64,000 nt of DNA from CAZWAP01 sp964632005. GTDB lineage: Bacteria; Planctomycetota; Phycisphaerae; Sedimentisphaerales; Anaerobacaceae. Below, in pieces: positions 16,056 to 25,403 of the stretch. Location: positions 1 to 64,000 of the forward strand of contig CAZWAP010000002.1 in assembly GCA_964632005.1 (NCBI GenBank), written 5' to 3'. A program made the translations under genes and the position numbers. Below the pieces are notes generated by a model, which did not search any database, was not told the DNA's origin, and saw only the letters and a program-made list of their open reading frames with translations. Each line of letters begins with the position of its first letter. The stretch's first letter is position 1.

Positions 16056-16736
16056 ATGAAAAAGAAGCTGATAATAGTGATAGCGGCAGGCCTGATAAGC
16101 TTTGGCGGTACGTTCGTGGCGGCGTGGCTCACGAGCAAGACCCCGGCGACCACCACGGCGGCCCAACCCCGGCAAGCCCAGCCAAAGCCTGAGCAAACAC
16201 AGAGCACGGCACTTGCAACAATCGCCGCTGCCATACCAGAGGAAGAGGCCCGAAGGGCGATGACGGAAAAGCAACTCAAGAGCCTCGTCTACGAGGTTCG
16301 GGAGAAAATACAGGAATACGAAAACAAGCTCAAGGACCTGAACCAACGAGAAGAAAGATTGCAGCTGGCTCACAGCGAGCTCAAGAAAGACATCGAGCAG
16401 CTCAACGACCTTCGAATCGAGCTGGCCTCTACCGTCGCGGCCCTCAAAGCCGAACGAGACAAGCTTGAAAAAAGCAGGATCGAGATCGCCAGGACCGAGC
16501 GAAGTAATTTGATGTCGATAGCGGCGACGTACGACAAGATGGACCCGGCCAGCGCGGGCAAGATCCTCACGAGTATGAGTAAAACCCAGGGCACAAGTCC
16601 CACAGACGCCGTGAAGATTCTCCGCTATATGACCGAGAGAACCAGGGCGAACGTCCTGGCGGAGTTAGCGACCAACGAACCGGCATTTGCGGCGTATCTC
16701 TGCGAGAAGCTCAAGCGAACAGTTGAACAGAAATAG
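16056..16736 (+). CDS. MotE-like stator accessory protein
   Basis: A 226-residue protein with an N-terminal signal/anchor helix (LIIVIAAGLISFGGTFVAAW), a Pro/Ala/Gln linker, a long coiled coil (about 70-150) and a C-terminal MgtE-N-like domain with YDKMDPASAGKILTSM. This plan matches MotE, a periplasmic chaperone for the stator or plug proteins, often found next to fliJ and stator genes. Here motA follows after 4 nt. The MotE name rests on architecture and position; sequence alone would support only an MgtE-N-domain flagellar protein. Confidence 0.7.
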   Translation: MKKKLIIVIAAGLISFGGTFVAAWLTSKTPATTTAAQPRQAQPKPEQTQSTALATIAAAIPEEEARRAMTEKQLKSLVYEVREKIQEYENKLKDLNQREERLQLAHSELKKDIEQLNDLRIELASTVAALKAERDKLEKSRIEIARTERSNLMSIAATYDKMDPASAGKILTSMSKTQGTSPTDAVKILRYMTERTRANVLAELATNEPAFAAYLCEKLKRTVEQK

Positions 16737-16740
16737 CGCT

Positions 16741-17511
16741 ATGGACGTTGCAACGATAGTAGGTGTTTTCCTTGGTTTCGTAGTGGTCGTCGGGGCAATC
16801 GTCACCGGCGGCGGCTGGCAGATGTTTATACATATCCCTTCGATGGCTATAACCATCGGCGGAATGCTCTGTGCGACGCTAATACATTTCTCTCTTCCGC
16901 AGTTCGTCGGGATATTTTCCATAGTCAAGAAGACGATCATTGCGAAAGTCCCATCACAGGCCGAGCTGATCCAGAAAATGGTCAACTACGCAACCATTAA
17001 CAGGCGTGATGGGGCAATAGCCCTGGAGCAGGAGATCGGCAAGCTGGATGAGCCCTTCTTCGTGAAAGGCCTGCAGATGGTGGTTGACGGGCAGAGCCCG
17101 GAGAGCATTCGGGAACTGCTGGATCTCGAGATCCAGTACCTCCAGGAACGGCACTCGACAGGCAAGAAGATCCTGGAGTTTATGGGTGCTGCGGCGCCGG
17201 CGTTTGGGATGATCGGGACGCTCATCGGACTGGTACAGATGCTGCGGAGCCTGGAGTCGCCGGAGCAGATCGGCTCAGGTATGGCGGTGGCGTTGTTGAC
17301 CACCTTTTACGGCGCGTTGGCTGCCAATCTGGTTTTCATCCCGCTGGCCGGCAAACTTGGAATATACTCCAAGGCCGAAACGACCGCAATGGAGATGATC
17401 ACCGAAGGCGTCTGCGCAATCGCGCAGGGGGAGAATCCGACCGCGGTCCGGGAGAGAATGCAGGCGTTCGTCTCTCAGAGCAGACGAGAAGAAATCAAGG
17501 CTACCGTATAA
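16741..17511 (+). CDS. motA: Flagellar stator protein MotA
   Basis: A 256-residue inner-membrane stator subunit that turns ion flow into torque on FliG. It has four hydrophobic segments, the TGGGWQMFIHIPSMAITIGG start region, and the conserved proline-containing AAPAFGMIGTLIGLVQML segment before transmembrane helix 3 and helix 4. ATG 16741 gives the usual MotA/PomA-like start MDVATIVGVFLGF. The motB start overlaps the stop by one base (TAATG). Whether protons or sodium are used cannot be decided here. Confidence 0.94.
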   Translation: MDVATIVGVFLGFVVVVGAIVTGGGWQMFIHIPSMAITIGGMLCATLIHFSLPQFVGIFSIVKKTIIAKVPSQAELIQKMVNYATINRRDGAIALEQEIGKLDEPFFVKGLQMVVDGQSPESIRELLDLEIQYLQERHSTGKKILEFMGAAAPAFGMIGTLIGLVQMLRSLESPEQIGSGMAVALLTTFYGALAANLVFIPLAGKLGIYSKAETTAMEMITEGVCAIAQGENPTAVRERMQAFVSQSRREEIKATV

Positions 17512-18212
17512 TGGCACGGCGACAAAACAGGCCCGAACCACAGCACGCCAGCGGAGCACCCGAATGGATGGTAACGTTCAGCGACTGTATGACCCTTTTG
17601 CTGACCTTTTTCGTGCTTCTGCTGAGCTTTTCATCTTTCGACGACCTGATCTACTGGAGGCTCAAGATAATCTATTCGGAGGCCCTACCAGCGATCACGC
17701 CGGTAACACGCAGCAATAGGGACTCTGTCCGACAAGAGACCCAGATCGAGACGATACAGGAGCTCGCTCGCGGCAGCGAAAAGCCCACGCTGGAGCGCGG
17801 AGAAACCGAGGGGCTTCTGAAAGAAAAACATTCCACCGACGCAGAGGGTGGCAAGGTCGTTCTGATCCCATCAAGGAAGGTTTTCTGGGCCAAGGGCAAA
17901 GCCATTTCCTCGGACGGGCGGAGCTTCCTGTCCCTTCTGGCGAGGTTTATCGCAAATACGCGCAACCGGATAGTTATCAGCGAGCACGGTCCACCAACAG
18001 AACCGGACAACCCCAACTACGGTCTGCCAAGGGCCTGGGCGGTGACACAGTTTCTGACCAAGACATACGGATTGCCGCAATCACGATTCAGCATTTCAGC
18101 GACTACCACGCTACCCCGGGACAACGTCGGAAGCGGTGGTTCGACCGTCTCAAGCATCGAACGGGGACGCACACTCGAAATAGTCTTTCTGGACCGGAGT
18201 ATTCACAATTGA
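17511..18212 (+). CDS. motB: MotB-family stator protein, first copy
   Basis: A 233-residue stator partner of MotA. A single transmembrane helix contains the ion-binding aspartate (Asp25 in PEWMVTFSDCMTLLLTFFVL). A periplasmic linker and an OmpA-like peptidoglycan-binding domain follow (about 110-230, with PRAWAVTQFLTKTYGL). The OmpA domain is somewhat divergent. It is translationally coupled to motA and to a second motB-like gene. Confidence 0.88.
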   Translation: MARRQNRPEPQHASGAPEWMVTFSDCMTLLLTFFVLLLSFSSFDDLIYWRLKIIYSEALPAITPVTRSNRDSVRQETQIETIQELARGSEKPTLERGETEGLLKEKHSTDAEGGKVVLIPSRKVFWAKGKAISSDGRSFLSLLARFIANTRNRIVISEHGPPTEPDNPNYGLPRAWAVTQFLTKTYGLPQSRFSISATTTLPRDNVGSGGSTVSSIERGRTLEIVFLDRSIHN

Positions 18213-18961
18213 GACGGAAGCGTCAAACACCGGAATTACTTCCGCCGAAAGTGCCTGGCTATATCGTGACCTTCTCAGATATGGTGACGCTGCTGCTGAC
18301 TTTTTTCGTGATGCTCCTGACGCTCGCCAATGAACAGGACCCCGCGCTATTTAACAAAGGCAGAGACAGCTTCATCAGGTCCATGGCCTACGTAGGGCTC
18401 GGAATGTTTTTCGGCAGGCAGAACACGGCCACCCTTGGCAACGCCAAAACCAGGCATCCCATTAGCCAAATGGAAGAAACGAACAGCGGAAGAACCATCG
18501 ACGCTAAGAGGGAGATGACGCGGCGAGTTCTCCAGCAGATCACGAGCCAAGCGAAAGTCATACCGTCGGATTTCGTGGCGAGCAAGGCGAGGTTCTGGCT
18601 GACGAGTGTCCGCTTTGCACCGGGCGAAGCCGAGCTTGACGAGGAAGACAAGAGGGCCCTTCGGAGAATGTATCGGACCTTGTCTGACGTGGGGAACCTC
18701 GAAAATACCAGGCTCTACGTACTCGGCCTGGCCGCCGAGGCGGCGACGCCAGCCAAGCAGTTCCAGCTATCGGCCCGGCGGGCCGAAGTCGTTGCCCAGT
18801 TCCTTAATACGACCTTCGGGGCCGATCTGGCCCAGCCGGTCTGCTCGTGGGGTGCAGGCGACGGCGGCGATTGGGTGGGCAGCGGCAGCATGATATCAGA
18901 TAAATCCCAGATTGTGATCGGTTTGCTGAAGCAACAGCCGTCGGGCCCTCTGGCCCGGTAG
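18209..18961 (+). CDS. MotB-family stator protein, second copy
   Basis: A 250-residue paralogue of the preceding gene, starting at TTG 18209 and overlapping its stop by 4 nt (TTGA). It keeps the membrane helix with aspartate (Asp24 in YIVTFSDMVTLLLTFFVMLL) and an OmpA-like domain (FAPGEAELDEEDKRALRRM and QLSARRAEVVAQFLNTTFGA). Tandem motB-like genes suggest a mixed MotB/MotB' stator or two stator types sharing one MotA. The TTG start is rare and may keep its level low. Function beyond the family is inference. Confidence 0.82.
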   Translation: MRRKRQTPELLPPKVPGYIVTFSDMVTLLLTFFVMLLTLANEQDPALFNKGRDSFIRSMAYVGLGMFFGRQNTATLGNAKTRHPISQMEETNSGRTIDAKREMTRRVLQQITSQAKVIPSDFVASKARFWLTSVRFAPGEAELDEEDKRALRRMYRTLSDVGNLENTRLYVLGLAAEAATPAKQFQLSARRAEVVAQFLNTTFGADLAQPVCSWGAGDGGDWVGSGSMISDKSQIVIGLLKQQPSGPLAR

Positions 18962-19136
18962 TTGGTGCGCGTACTGGTGCAACTCTATGCGCTTGTAAAG
19001 TTTTTCGACACCTTCCTTGTACTGGCGGGGCTCAATTTCGCCGCAAGAACGGCCATACAGCCGGTTTCGAGCAGGCTCCAGCCGTCCCGGTATGCCGTTT
19101 GCAACTCATACACTACGGTAACCAGCATTGGCCGGT

Positions 19137-19799
19137 ATGCTCGCGAATATGCCTGTACGCAACAACCAACTCGTTTTGTTTTTGGCGGCGCTGCTCCCGG
19201 CAACAGCGCTGGCTGTGGCGCCGCGCCAGGTCGTTGACAGCCCGCGGACGGTTCGGCCCGGCCGCATTAGCCCGAACCAGCATCCCGGTGATCCCCTCAG
19301 CCCGCGCAGCCCCTCCTCAGGCAGGTTTCTGCAGAACCACTCAACAGGCCCGGCGCAAGCAGCTGGCGAACCAAACTCGCCAGAGAGCGCGTCCGGCCGG
19401 TTCGGCACCAGTGAGCTGTTTATGAAGATGATGCTCTCGGTGCTGCTGGTTGTCGGCCTGGGCTCAGCGGCAATCTACACCTCAAGGAAACTGATGGGCA
19501 AGATCAGCAAGCTGCCCGGCAAGAGGATCAAGATCGTGGAAACCGCCCATCTGGGGCCGCGAAAAGCGGTGCACTTGCTCAGGATCGGGAATCGTTGGCT
19601 GCTGATAGGCAGCACAAACGAGAACATCACCAGACTTGCGGAGCTAAGGCCTGAGGTGGCAATGCAGGACGGGGGCTTTGGTGAGGGGGTCGGCCAGGTG
19701 CCGGATAGCAAGACGGAGCCGCCGGGCAGCTTCGAGAGACGACCAGGGCGCGCCGAGGCTACTATGGACGTATCAAGTGCGCTTGCCGAAGACAGGTGA
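19137..19799 (+). CDS. fliO: Flagellar biosynthesis protein FliO
   Basis: A roughly 220-residue export-gate assembly factor. It has a signal-like N-terminus, a Pro/Ser-rich linker, one membrane helix (LFMKMMLSVLLVVGLGSAAI) and the conserved cytoplasmic FliO segment (VETAHLGPRKAVHLLRIGNR, WLLIGSTNENITRLAEL). It sits directly before fliP. Starts at TTG 19128, ATG 19137 and ATG 19149 are all possible and none has a strong ribosome site. The preceding 18962-19136 shows no gene. Confidence 0.83.
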   Translation: MLANMPVRNNQLVLFLAALLPATALAVAPRQVVDSPRTVRPGRISPNQHPGDPLSPRSPSSGRFLQNHSTGPAQAAGEPNSPESASGRFGTSELFMKMMLSVLLVVGLGSAAIYTSRKLMGKISKLPGKRIKIVETAHLGPRKAVHLLRIGNRWLLIGSTNENITRLAELRPEVAMQDGGFGEGVGQVPDSKTEPPGSFERRPGRAEATMDVSSALAEDR

Positions 19800-19809
19800 G
19801 GACCAGAAA

Positions 19810-20652
19810 ATGACGGGGAAATTCGCGAAGATGCTGATATTCATTCTTGTGGTTTTATCAGCCAGCTTGCCCTGTCCAGGCGCAGCAACCGCTCCGATTC
19901 ACCCTGTAACGCCGCCTCTGTCGCAAGACCCATCCGCCGAGGTTCCCCGGCAGCAATCCATCCCGAGCATCACCGACCTGATTACGATTGTGGACAAGGC
20001 CACGACCGGTGAGACCAAGGGGAAAGACTGGTCGACGCCTGTGAAGCTGGTGATCATATTCGGCGGCCTTGCCATTCTTCCGAGTTTGCTGGTGATGATG
20101 ACGTCGTTTACCCGTATTGTGATAGTTCTCTCGTTTGTTCGCCGGGCGCTGACCACCCAAACGATACCGCCGACAATCGCAATTGTGGGCCTGGGGTTGT
20201 TCCTGACCTTCTACACGATGGCTCCGACATTCGCCAAGATGAACTCCGTGAGCATTCAACCGTATCTGGCCGACGAGATCGACTTCAAAACAGCCGGAGT
20301 CAGAGCCAGCGGCTGCATCAAAGAATTTATGCTCAGGCAGAGTCGCCGGGCAGACCTGGCGCTCTTCGTTCAGATGGCGAGGATCCAGCCCCCCAGCAAT
20401 CCAATGGACCTCGGGTTGCACATAGTCGTGCCGGCGTTTGTCATAAGCGAATTCCGCACCGCCTTTGAAATAGGCTGCCTGCTGTTTATACCTTTCCTGC
20501 TCATAGATATGGTCATCGCCAGCGTCCTTTTAAGCGCGGGGATGATGCTGCTTCCACCTGTAATGATCTCTCTGCCCTTCAAGCTGATACTCTTTATCCT
20601 CGTTGACGGCTGGGGGCTGCTGGCTAAAAGCCTGAGCCTGGGCTTTCGATGA
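19810..20652 (+). CDS. fliP: Flagellar export gate protein FliP
   Basis: A 280-residue membrane protein, part of the FliP5Q4R1 export gate. A cleavable signal peptide (MLIFILVVLSASLPCPGA) is followed by the family core with MMTSFTRIVIVLSFVRRAL, GLGLFLTFYTMAP, IVVPAFVISEFRTAFEIG and PPVMISLPFKLILFILVDGW. ATG 19810 has GGTGAGGA upstream. The order fliO-fliP-fliQ-fliR-flhB is standard. Confidence 0.97.
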   Translation: MTGKFAKMLIFILVVLSASLPCPGAATAPIHPVTPPLSQDPSAEVPRQQSIPSITDLITIVDKATTGETKGKDWSTPVKLVIIFGGLAILPSLLVMMTSFTRIVIVLSFVRRALTTQTIPPTIAIVGLGLFLTFYTMAPTFAKMNSVSIQPYLADEIDFKTAGVRASGCIKEFMLRQSRRADLALFVQMARIQPPSNPMDLGLHIVVPAFVISEFRTAFEIGCLLFIPFLLIDMVIASVLLSAGMMLLPPVMISLPFKLILFILVDGWGLLAKSLSLGFR

Positions 20653-20713
20653 GCTGCCATCGAATCCCGGGGCGAGCGTTCGGAAGAATGGTCTTGGTTG
20701 ACGGATACGTCAT

Positions 20714-20983
20714 ATGACAAGCAGCTTCGTACTCTACCTCGGAAAACACACGCTCGAGACGGCTCTGCTCTTGACGGCGCCGATCCTGCTGACCTGTATG
20801 ATCGTGGGCGTAGTGGTGACGCTATTCCAGGCGATTACGTCGATCCGTGATATGACCCTGACCATAGTTCCAAAGCTCCTTGCGGTCGGCGTGGTCATAT
20901 TGATATTCGGGGGATGGATGCTGCAGGTGACGCTGCGGTTTTTCAGCGAGATTTTCGCTCATATTCAGAACATCGGGCACTGA
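20714..20983 (+). CDS. fliQ: Flagellar export gate protein FliQ
   Basis: An 89-residue protein with two membrane helices, a normal FliQ. It shows ALLLTAPILLTCMIVGVVVT, then LFQAITSIRDMTLTIVPKLL, the most conserved part of the family. It is four copies of this subunit that wrap the FliP ring. fliR follows after 3 nt. Confidence 0.96.
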   Translation: MTSSFVLYLGKHTLETALLLTAPILLTCMIVGVVVTLFQAITSIRDMTLTIVPKLLAVGVVILIFGGWMLQVTLRFFSEIFAHIQNIGH

Positions 20984-20986
20984 CGG

Positions 20987-21748
20987 ATGGACGTGATGAT
21001 CGGGAAGCTGTTGACCTTTGCGATGGTCCTGACGAGGATCTCGGCGTTTTTCCTGGTGCTGCCCGTTTTCGGCTGGAAGAGCATCCCGGTTCGCATCAAG
21101 GTTGCGGCGGTGGTTCTTATCGCCGTTTTTTTTTCGTGGACGGCCCCGTTTTCGGCCGACCTAAAGCTCGTAGGAAATAATCTCATATTGCACGCAATGC
21201 TGCTGTTGAGCAACGAAGCAATATACGGGCTATCAATGGGCGTCATTGCCGTACTAGTTTTTGCCGCGGTAAAGTTCTGCGGACGCATCGCGGAGCGCCA
21301 AATGGGCCTGGCAATGGCCCAGATCTTGGACCCATTAACGGGCGAGATGGGCCAGCCGCTGGCAATGCTGATGGAGATGGTATTCATAATCCTATTTCTC
21401 GGCTCCAACGGGCACCACATATTCCTGCTGACAATCAGCCGCAGCTACCAGGCCTTTCCCGCTGGAAGTATCCCGACGATCCCGATTATGGCCAGCGGCA
21501 TAGTCAGTGCTGGTTCGATCCTGTTGATGGCGGGTTTGAGACTGGCGGCCCCGATGCTGGCGGCCTTTCTGCTTTTGATGGTGGTTCTGGGGGTGGTGGC
21601 CCGCATTTCCCCGGAGACCAACATCCTTTTCATCAGCCTGCCTTTGCGAGTAGGGCTGGGCCTGATTCTGGCAGCAACCTTCATCCCATTTGTTAACGGA
21701 TTCGTGGCTGAATTCGCCGACTGGATGGCAAAACTGCTGCCTCTGTAG
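20987..21748 (+). CDS. fliR: Flagellar export gate protein FliR
   Basis: A 253-residue polytopic membrane protein and single-copy part of the export gate. It has the expected pattern: TRISAFFLVLPVFGWKSIPV near the N-terminus, then NEAIYGLSMGVIAVLVFAAV, MGLAMAQILDPLTGEMGQPL and the C-terminal NILFISLPLRVGLGLILA. Length is normal. Confidence 0.95.
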   Translation: MDVMIGKLLTFAMVLTRISAFFLVLPVFGWKSIPVRIKVAAVVLIAVFFSWTAPFSADLKLVGNNLILHAMLLLSNEAIYGLSMGVIAVLVFAAVKFCGRIAERQMGLAMAQILDPLTGEMGQPLAMLMEMVFIILFLGSNGHHIFLLTISRSYQAFPAGSIPTIPIMASGIVSAGSILLMAGLRLAAPMLAAFLLLMVVLGVVARISPETNILFISLPLRVGLGLILAATFIPFVNGFVAEFADWMAKLLPL

Positions 21749-21822
21749 AAATCCACCATCTGAATCGAGAACGCAAAGGGACGCGGATGCCTCGGCTGTA
21801 ACGCTTTCCAACGACACAGAGA

Positions 21823-22890
21823 ATGGCGGAAAAACCAGCCACAGAAAGAACCGAGCAGCCCACGCCAAGGAGGCTTGCCAAGGCCAGGAAGCAAGGGCAG
21901 GTACCACAAAGCCAGGAACTGATGTCGTTCGTGTCCATCGCTGTCCTGGTAGTGGTAGTGGGCCTGATGGCATCGGCCCTTGCGCGGTGGTGCACGGAGC
22001 AATTACAGCAGGGAATAACGTCGGATGTCTCCGTTTTCCAGGACAGCGAGACGTTTGTAAAGTTCATAGACGGGAAAGTTACCGATTTTCTGGTCATAAT
22101 TTTTCCAATTTGCGCCGCTCTTTGCGTCGGGGCACTGGCGGGAGCCATAGTGGTGGGAGGGTTCAGCTACTCACCGGGGGCAGTTCGACTGAATTTCGGG
22201 GCCATAAACCCGGCGGGCGGCCTCGAACGACTCGTGAACGCTCGCTCGATGGTTCGCCTGTTAGCCTCGGTGCTCAAGCTGCTTTTCGTCTTCTTGATAG
22301 CGTGGTATTACCTGCGGAATAAACTCGATGCCCTGGCGGCGCTGCGGTGGACCTGGTCGTTCGGGTTGATTGTGGCCATAGGCAAGCTGATACTGGGCCT
22401 GATGATCCGCATCTGCGTTGGGTTGCTCGTCCTCGGAGCAGCGGATACGGTCTTTCAGAAGTGGAAGTACATCCAGGAGCTAAAAATGACCAAGCAGCAG
22501 GTCAAAGAGGAACGCAGGCAAACCGAGGGCGCGCCGGAAGTGAAGGGGCGGATCCGGCGAATCCAGTTTGAAATGGCGATGAAGCGGATGCTGCAGGAGG
22601 TGCCCAGGGCGAGCGTGGTGCTGACGAACCCGACCCATTTGGCAGTGGCGCTTCGTTACGACCCCAAGACAACCGAGGCCCCGGTCCTCGTTGCGAAGGG
22701 AGCGGACCATATGGCCGAGAAGATCAGGGAAATTGCCCGGGCCTACGGGGTACCGATCGTCAGAAAACCCGAACTGGCCCGAACAATATACTCGACCGTC
22801 AAGCTTGACCATCCCATACCCGAGGCGCTTTACGTAGCCGTTGCGGAAGTTCTGGCGATGATCTACCGCCTAAGGCACAGCAGGAAATAG
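21823..22890 (+). CDS. flhB: Flagellar export switch protein FlhB
   Basis: A 355-residue gate protein that switches substrate class when FliK reports that the hook is complete. The N-terminus AEKPATERTEQPTPRRLAKA is diagnostic, four membrane helices follow, and the cytoplasmic domain has the self-cleavage motif Asn269-Pro-Thr-His followed by LAVALRYDPKTTEAP. The C-terminal segment is a normal length. It is the last gene of the plus-strand operon in this window; flhA, which often follows, is absent and fliD lies convergent 51 nt away. Confidence 0.97.
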   Translation: MAEKPATERTEQPTPRRLAKARKQGQVPQSQELMSFVSIAVLVVVVGLMASALARWCTEQLQQGITSDVSVFQDSETFVKFIDGKVTDFLVIIFPICAALCVGALAGAIVVGGFSYSPGAVRLNFGAINPAGGLERLVNARSMVRLLASVLKLLFVFLIAWYYLRNKLDALAALRWTWSFGLIVAIGKLILGLMIRICVGLLVLGAADTVFQKWKYIQELKMTKQQVKEERRQTEGAPEVKGRIRRIQFEMAMKRMLQEVPRASVVLTNPTHLAVALRYDPKTTEAPVLVAKGADHMAEKIREIARAYGVPIVRKPELARTIYSTVKLDHPIPEALYVAVAEVLAMIYRLRHSRK

Positions 22891-22941
22891 GAAGCGAAGC
22901 ATCATCAGCCAGGCCGGACACCGCTGCGGGGCTTCAACGGC

Positions 22942-25320
22942 CTATCCGCCGAGCGACATACCGGCTGCGGCCATCTGTCTCTGGAGCAGGGAGAGCGTCT
23001 TTTCGAGCTGGGCGAAGCGGCGTACAAGCCGGGCCTCTCTTTGCGTCAGTCGATATTCCTCCTGCTCGATCTTCTCGTTCAGTTGGTCGATTTGATCCTC
23101 GATGTGCTCCTGGTCGATGATAAGCGAGCCGGTCGTCGCCTTGAGCATTCGGTCGATGGTATCTTCTATCTTACCGGTGAAGCCCTGTTTGACGCGCACG
23201 GTGGCCGTATAGGTGCCGTCCGTGCTCAAATCCACGCTCAACTGAAGGGCGTTCTCGGGATACACCGGGTCGCCGTTTGAATCGAAGCTGCTGTCACCGG
23301 TGATTATGTTGCCGTTGACAGTCGCATCGCGGTATGTCGATTCGCTCGAGAGCTTGATTTGCGCGTCGGTTATGGCCCCGCCGGTGATGGTAACCCGAAC
23401 GTCGTACTCGCCAGCCGTGGTGTAGTCACTGTGAGCGCCGTAGAACTCAATTACGTCGCTGGTGCTGCTGCCGCTCTTGTCGGCGCCGATCAGGGCCAGG
23501 ACTCCAAGATAGTCTTCGGCGATGGCCTCATCGAACCTGTTGGCGTCCAGGCTCAGTACCCCATCCCTGTCGACCTCCAGGCCGATATGTACGGGTGTCA
23601 GAAACGTGTCGAGATCCTCGATAAAACCAGCGGTCTGCTCAATGAGCGGCTCACGGAACTTGTACCGGATCGTCGAGACGACATAATCCCCCATTAGCAC
23701 GCCGGCGGTCTTGGTGATTTCGTTGTAGCCGGTCTTTTCCTTGATAAACTCCACCGCCGCATTGTAAGCGGTGATCATCGAGTCCAGCTTGTCCTTGACC
23801 GACTGGATATCCCTGGTCAACGTAAGCTCCTCACCAGCCGAGTCCGTGGCATCGTGGAGGTGCAAAGTCACGCCGTAAATGACGTCATCCACGGTGTTTG
23901 AGCTTCTGCTGATATAGGAGGGCACACCCTTGGTGGTCTCGGTCATCGTAACACTCACGGCGGGCGGGCTGAGATCACTATCGTCGATGGTGATCATACT
24001 GACGTCGCCGAGGGTGTCATTGAAAGTAAACGTGACGTCACCGTCGCTGAGGCCAGCCGCTCCGCCGGCGACGGTTATGTCGCCGCTATTGACGGTCGAG
24101 AGGGCTTCAAGGGCAGCCCGTATCTCGTCGGGGCTGGCGTCGTAGGCGATCGCCGCGGTAGTCTGTCCTTCGTAAGTCAGGGTGTAGGTACCGCTGTCAG
24201 GCGACGGACTCGGCGAGGCCGTTTGCACCTCTGGGACCGCCGAGCTGGAGGAGGGGTAGCCGTCCACCCTTATCAACGAATCTTTCGCTGCCTGCGTCTG
24301 AGTGAAGTCGGACGCCGTAAAACCGCTCAGATTGGCCGTGGTACTACCACCCTCAGCAGTTACCGACATATCAAGCCCGGTCAGCGTCGTGCTTCCCGAG
24401 CCCTGGTCGTAGGTCAAAGTGATGGACAGGCCGCTTGTCCCGGCTGCCTTGTCAGTCAGAACGATTTTGCCGTTCTCAAGGGTCGCCCTGGCGACCCCGT
24501 CGAATGCATCGTTGATCTCGTCGATCAGGTGGCTCAACTTCGTGTTGCTGTTAACGCTCAAGTTAACCTGTGCTATGGTGTTGCCGTTGTGGTCGGTTCC
24601 GGTTATCTGGATTTGTTCGTCGCCGGCGAAATCGGTCTCGCCGTTCCAACTAAACTGGTCGAGCTCTGTTATCTTCGTGGTCAGCGTGGCATTATCGCTG
24701 GCCTGGGTAAAAGCCGAGTCTGACTTCCAGACCTCGGTGCTGCTGGGATTTATCGATATCCTGTAATCCGAGCCGGCCTCGTTTCCGTTGAGCACGAGAT
24801 GATAGGCGTCATTGTAATACAGCAGGCCGGCCGTAACGCCCGGGTTGTTCGCGTCATTGTTAATAAGGCCGACGAGATCCTGCAGGGTGGTAGTAGAGGT
24901 CGTCGTGATGACTGTTTCCTTATTATTGTAAGAGTAGATGAAGGTTCCGGCCCCGACATAATCCTCTGCGTACTCCTTGCCGGCTGTATGGACCCACCGC
25001 TCGGCGGTGGCCAACTGGTTGATCACGACGGTGTGATTACCCTCGAAGGCCTCGTTGGTCGCCTCGGCGGTGAGGTAGTCGGTATCGCTGGAACTGACGG
25101 CGTAGGCGCGCAACAGCTGGTCGTTGGAAAGTGCGCGAACGGCGTTCCTAAGGTTGCGCAGCTTGCTTTCCAGGGTACTGAGGGCCTCCTGTTTCTCTTC
25201 CCAGAGACTTTTCCGCTCCTCGTAGATATTAAGCGTACGGCGCTCGACGGCCATCAGTTGTTCGACGAGCTTTGCGGTATCTATTCCCGTATTCAACCCT
25301 GGAAGTCGTATCGTCGCCAT
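22942..25320 (-). CDS. fliD: Flagellar filament cap protein FliD
   Basis: A 792-residue hook-associated protein 2, the cap under which flagellin folds. The N-terminus MATIRLPGLNTGIDTAKLVE and coiled coil, and the C-terminal coiled coil (IDQLNEKIEQEEYRLTQREA, RRFAQLEKTLSLLQRQMAAA), are typical. It is much longer than enteric FliD (about 470). The extra length includes Thr/Gly-rich beta domains; one, about residues 370-470 (YTLTYEGQTTAAIAYDASPD with a GDITVAGG turn), resembles repeats of planctomycete surface proteins. It has its own FliA-like promoter. Confidence 0.93.
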   Translation of the reverse strand: MATIRLPGLNTGIDTAKLVEQLMAVERRTLNIYEERKSLWEEKQEALSTLESKLRNLRNAVRALSNDQLLRAYAVSSSDTDYLTAEATNEAFEGNHTVVINQLATAERWVHTAGKEYAEDYVGAGTFIYSYNNKETVITTTSTTTLQDLVGLINNDANNPGVTAGLLYYNDAYHLVLNGNEAGSDYRISINPSSTEVWKSDSAFTQASDNATLTTKITELDQFSWNGETDFAGDEQIQITGTDHNGNTIAQVNLSVNSNTKLSHLIDEINDAFDGVARATLENGKIVLTDKAAGTSGLSITLTYDQGSGSTTLTGLDMSVTAEGGSTTANLSGFTASDFTQTQAAKDSLIRVDGYPSSSSAVPEVQTASPSPSPDSGTYTLTYEGQTTAAIAYDASPDEIRAALEALSTVNSGDITVAGGAAGLSDGDVTFTFNDTLGDVSMITIDDSDLSPPAVSVTMTETTKGVPSYISRSSNTVDDVIYGVTLHLHDATDSAGEELTLTRDIQSVKDKLDSMITAYNAAVEFIKEKTGYNEITKTAGVLMGDYVVSTIRYKFREPLIEQTAGFIEDLDTFLTPVHIGLEVDRDGVLSLDANRFDEAIAEDYLGVLALIGADKSGSSTSDVIEFYGAHSDYTTAGEYDVRVTITGGAITDAQIKLSSESTYRDATVNGNIITGDSSFDSNGDPVYPENALQLSVDLSTDGTYTATVRVKQGFTGKIEDTIDRMLKATTGSLIIDQEHIEDQIDQLNEKIEQEEYRLTQREARLVRRFAQLEKTLSLLQRQMAAAGMSLGG

Positions 25321-25403
25321 CTCGTCGGCCTTTCTCTAAAGCTCCGTGCATTCAAAGCTCAGTGTATGAGCTGCCATCTTCAAAACGATATTCCTTAAAC
25401 GTA

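Noticed and set aside
22911..22943. AGGCCG / CGGCCT inverted repeat between convergent flhB and fliD as a terminator
   Set aside because: Only 6 bp, long loop, no T-run, and it overlaps the fliD stop codon; too weak to list.
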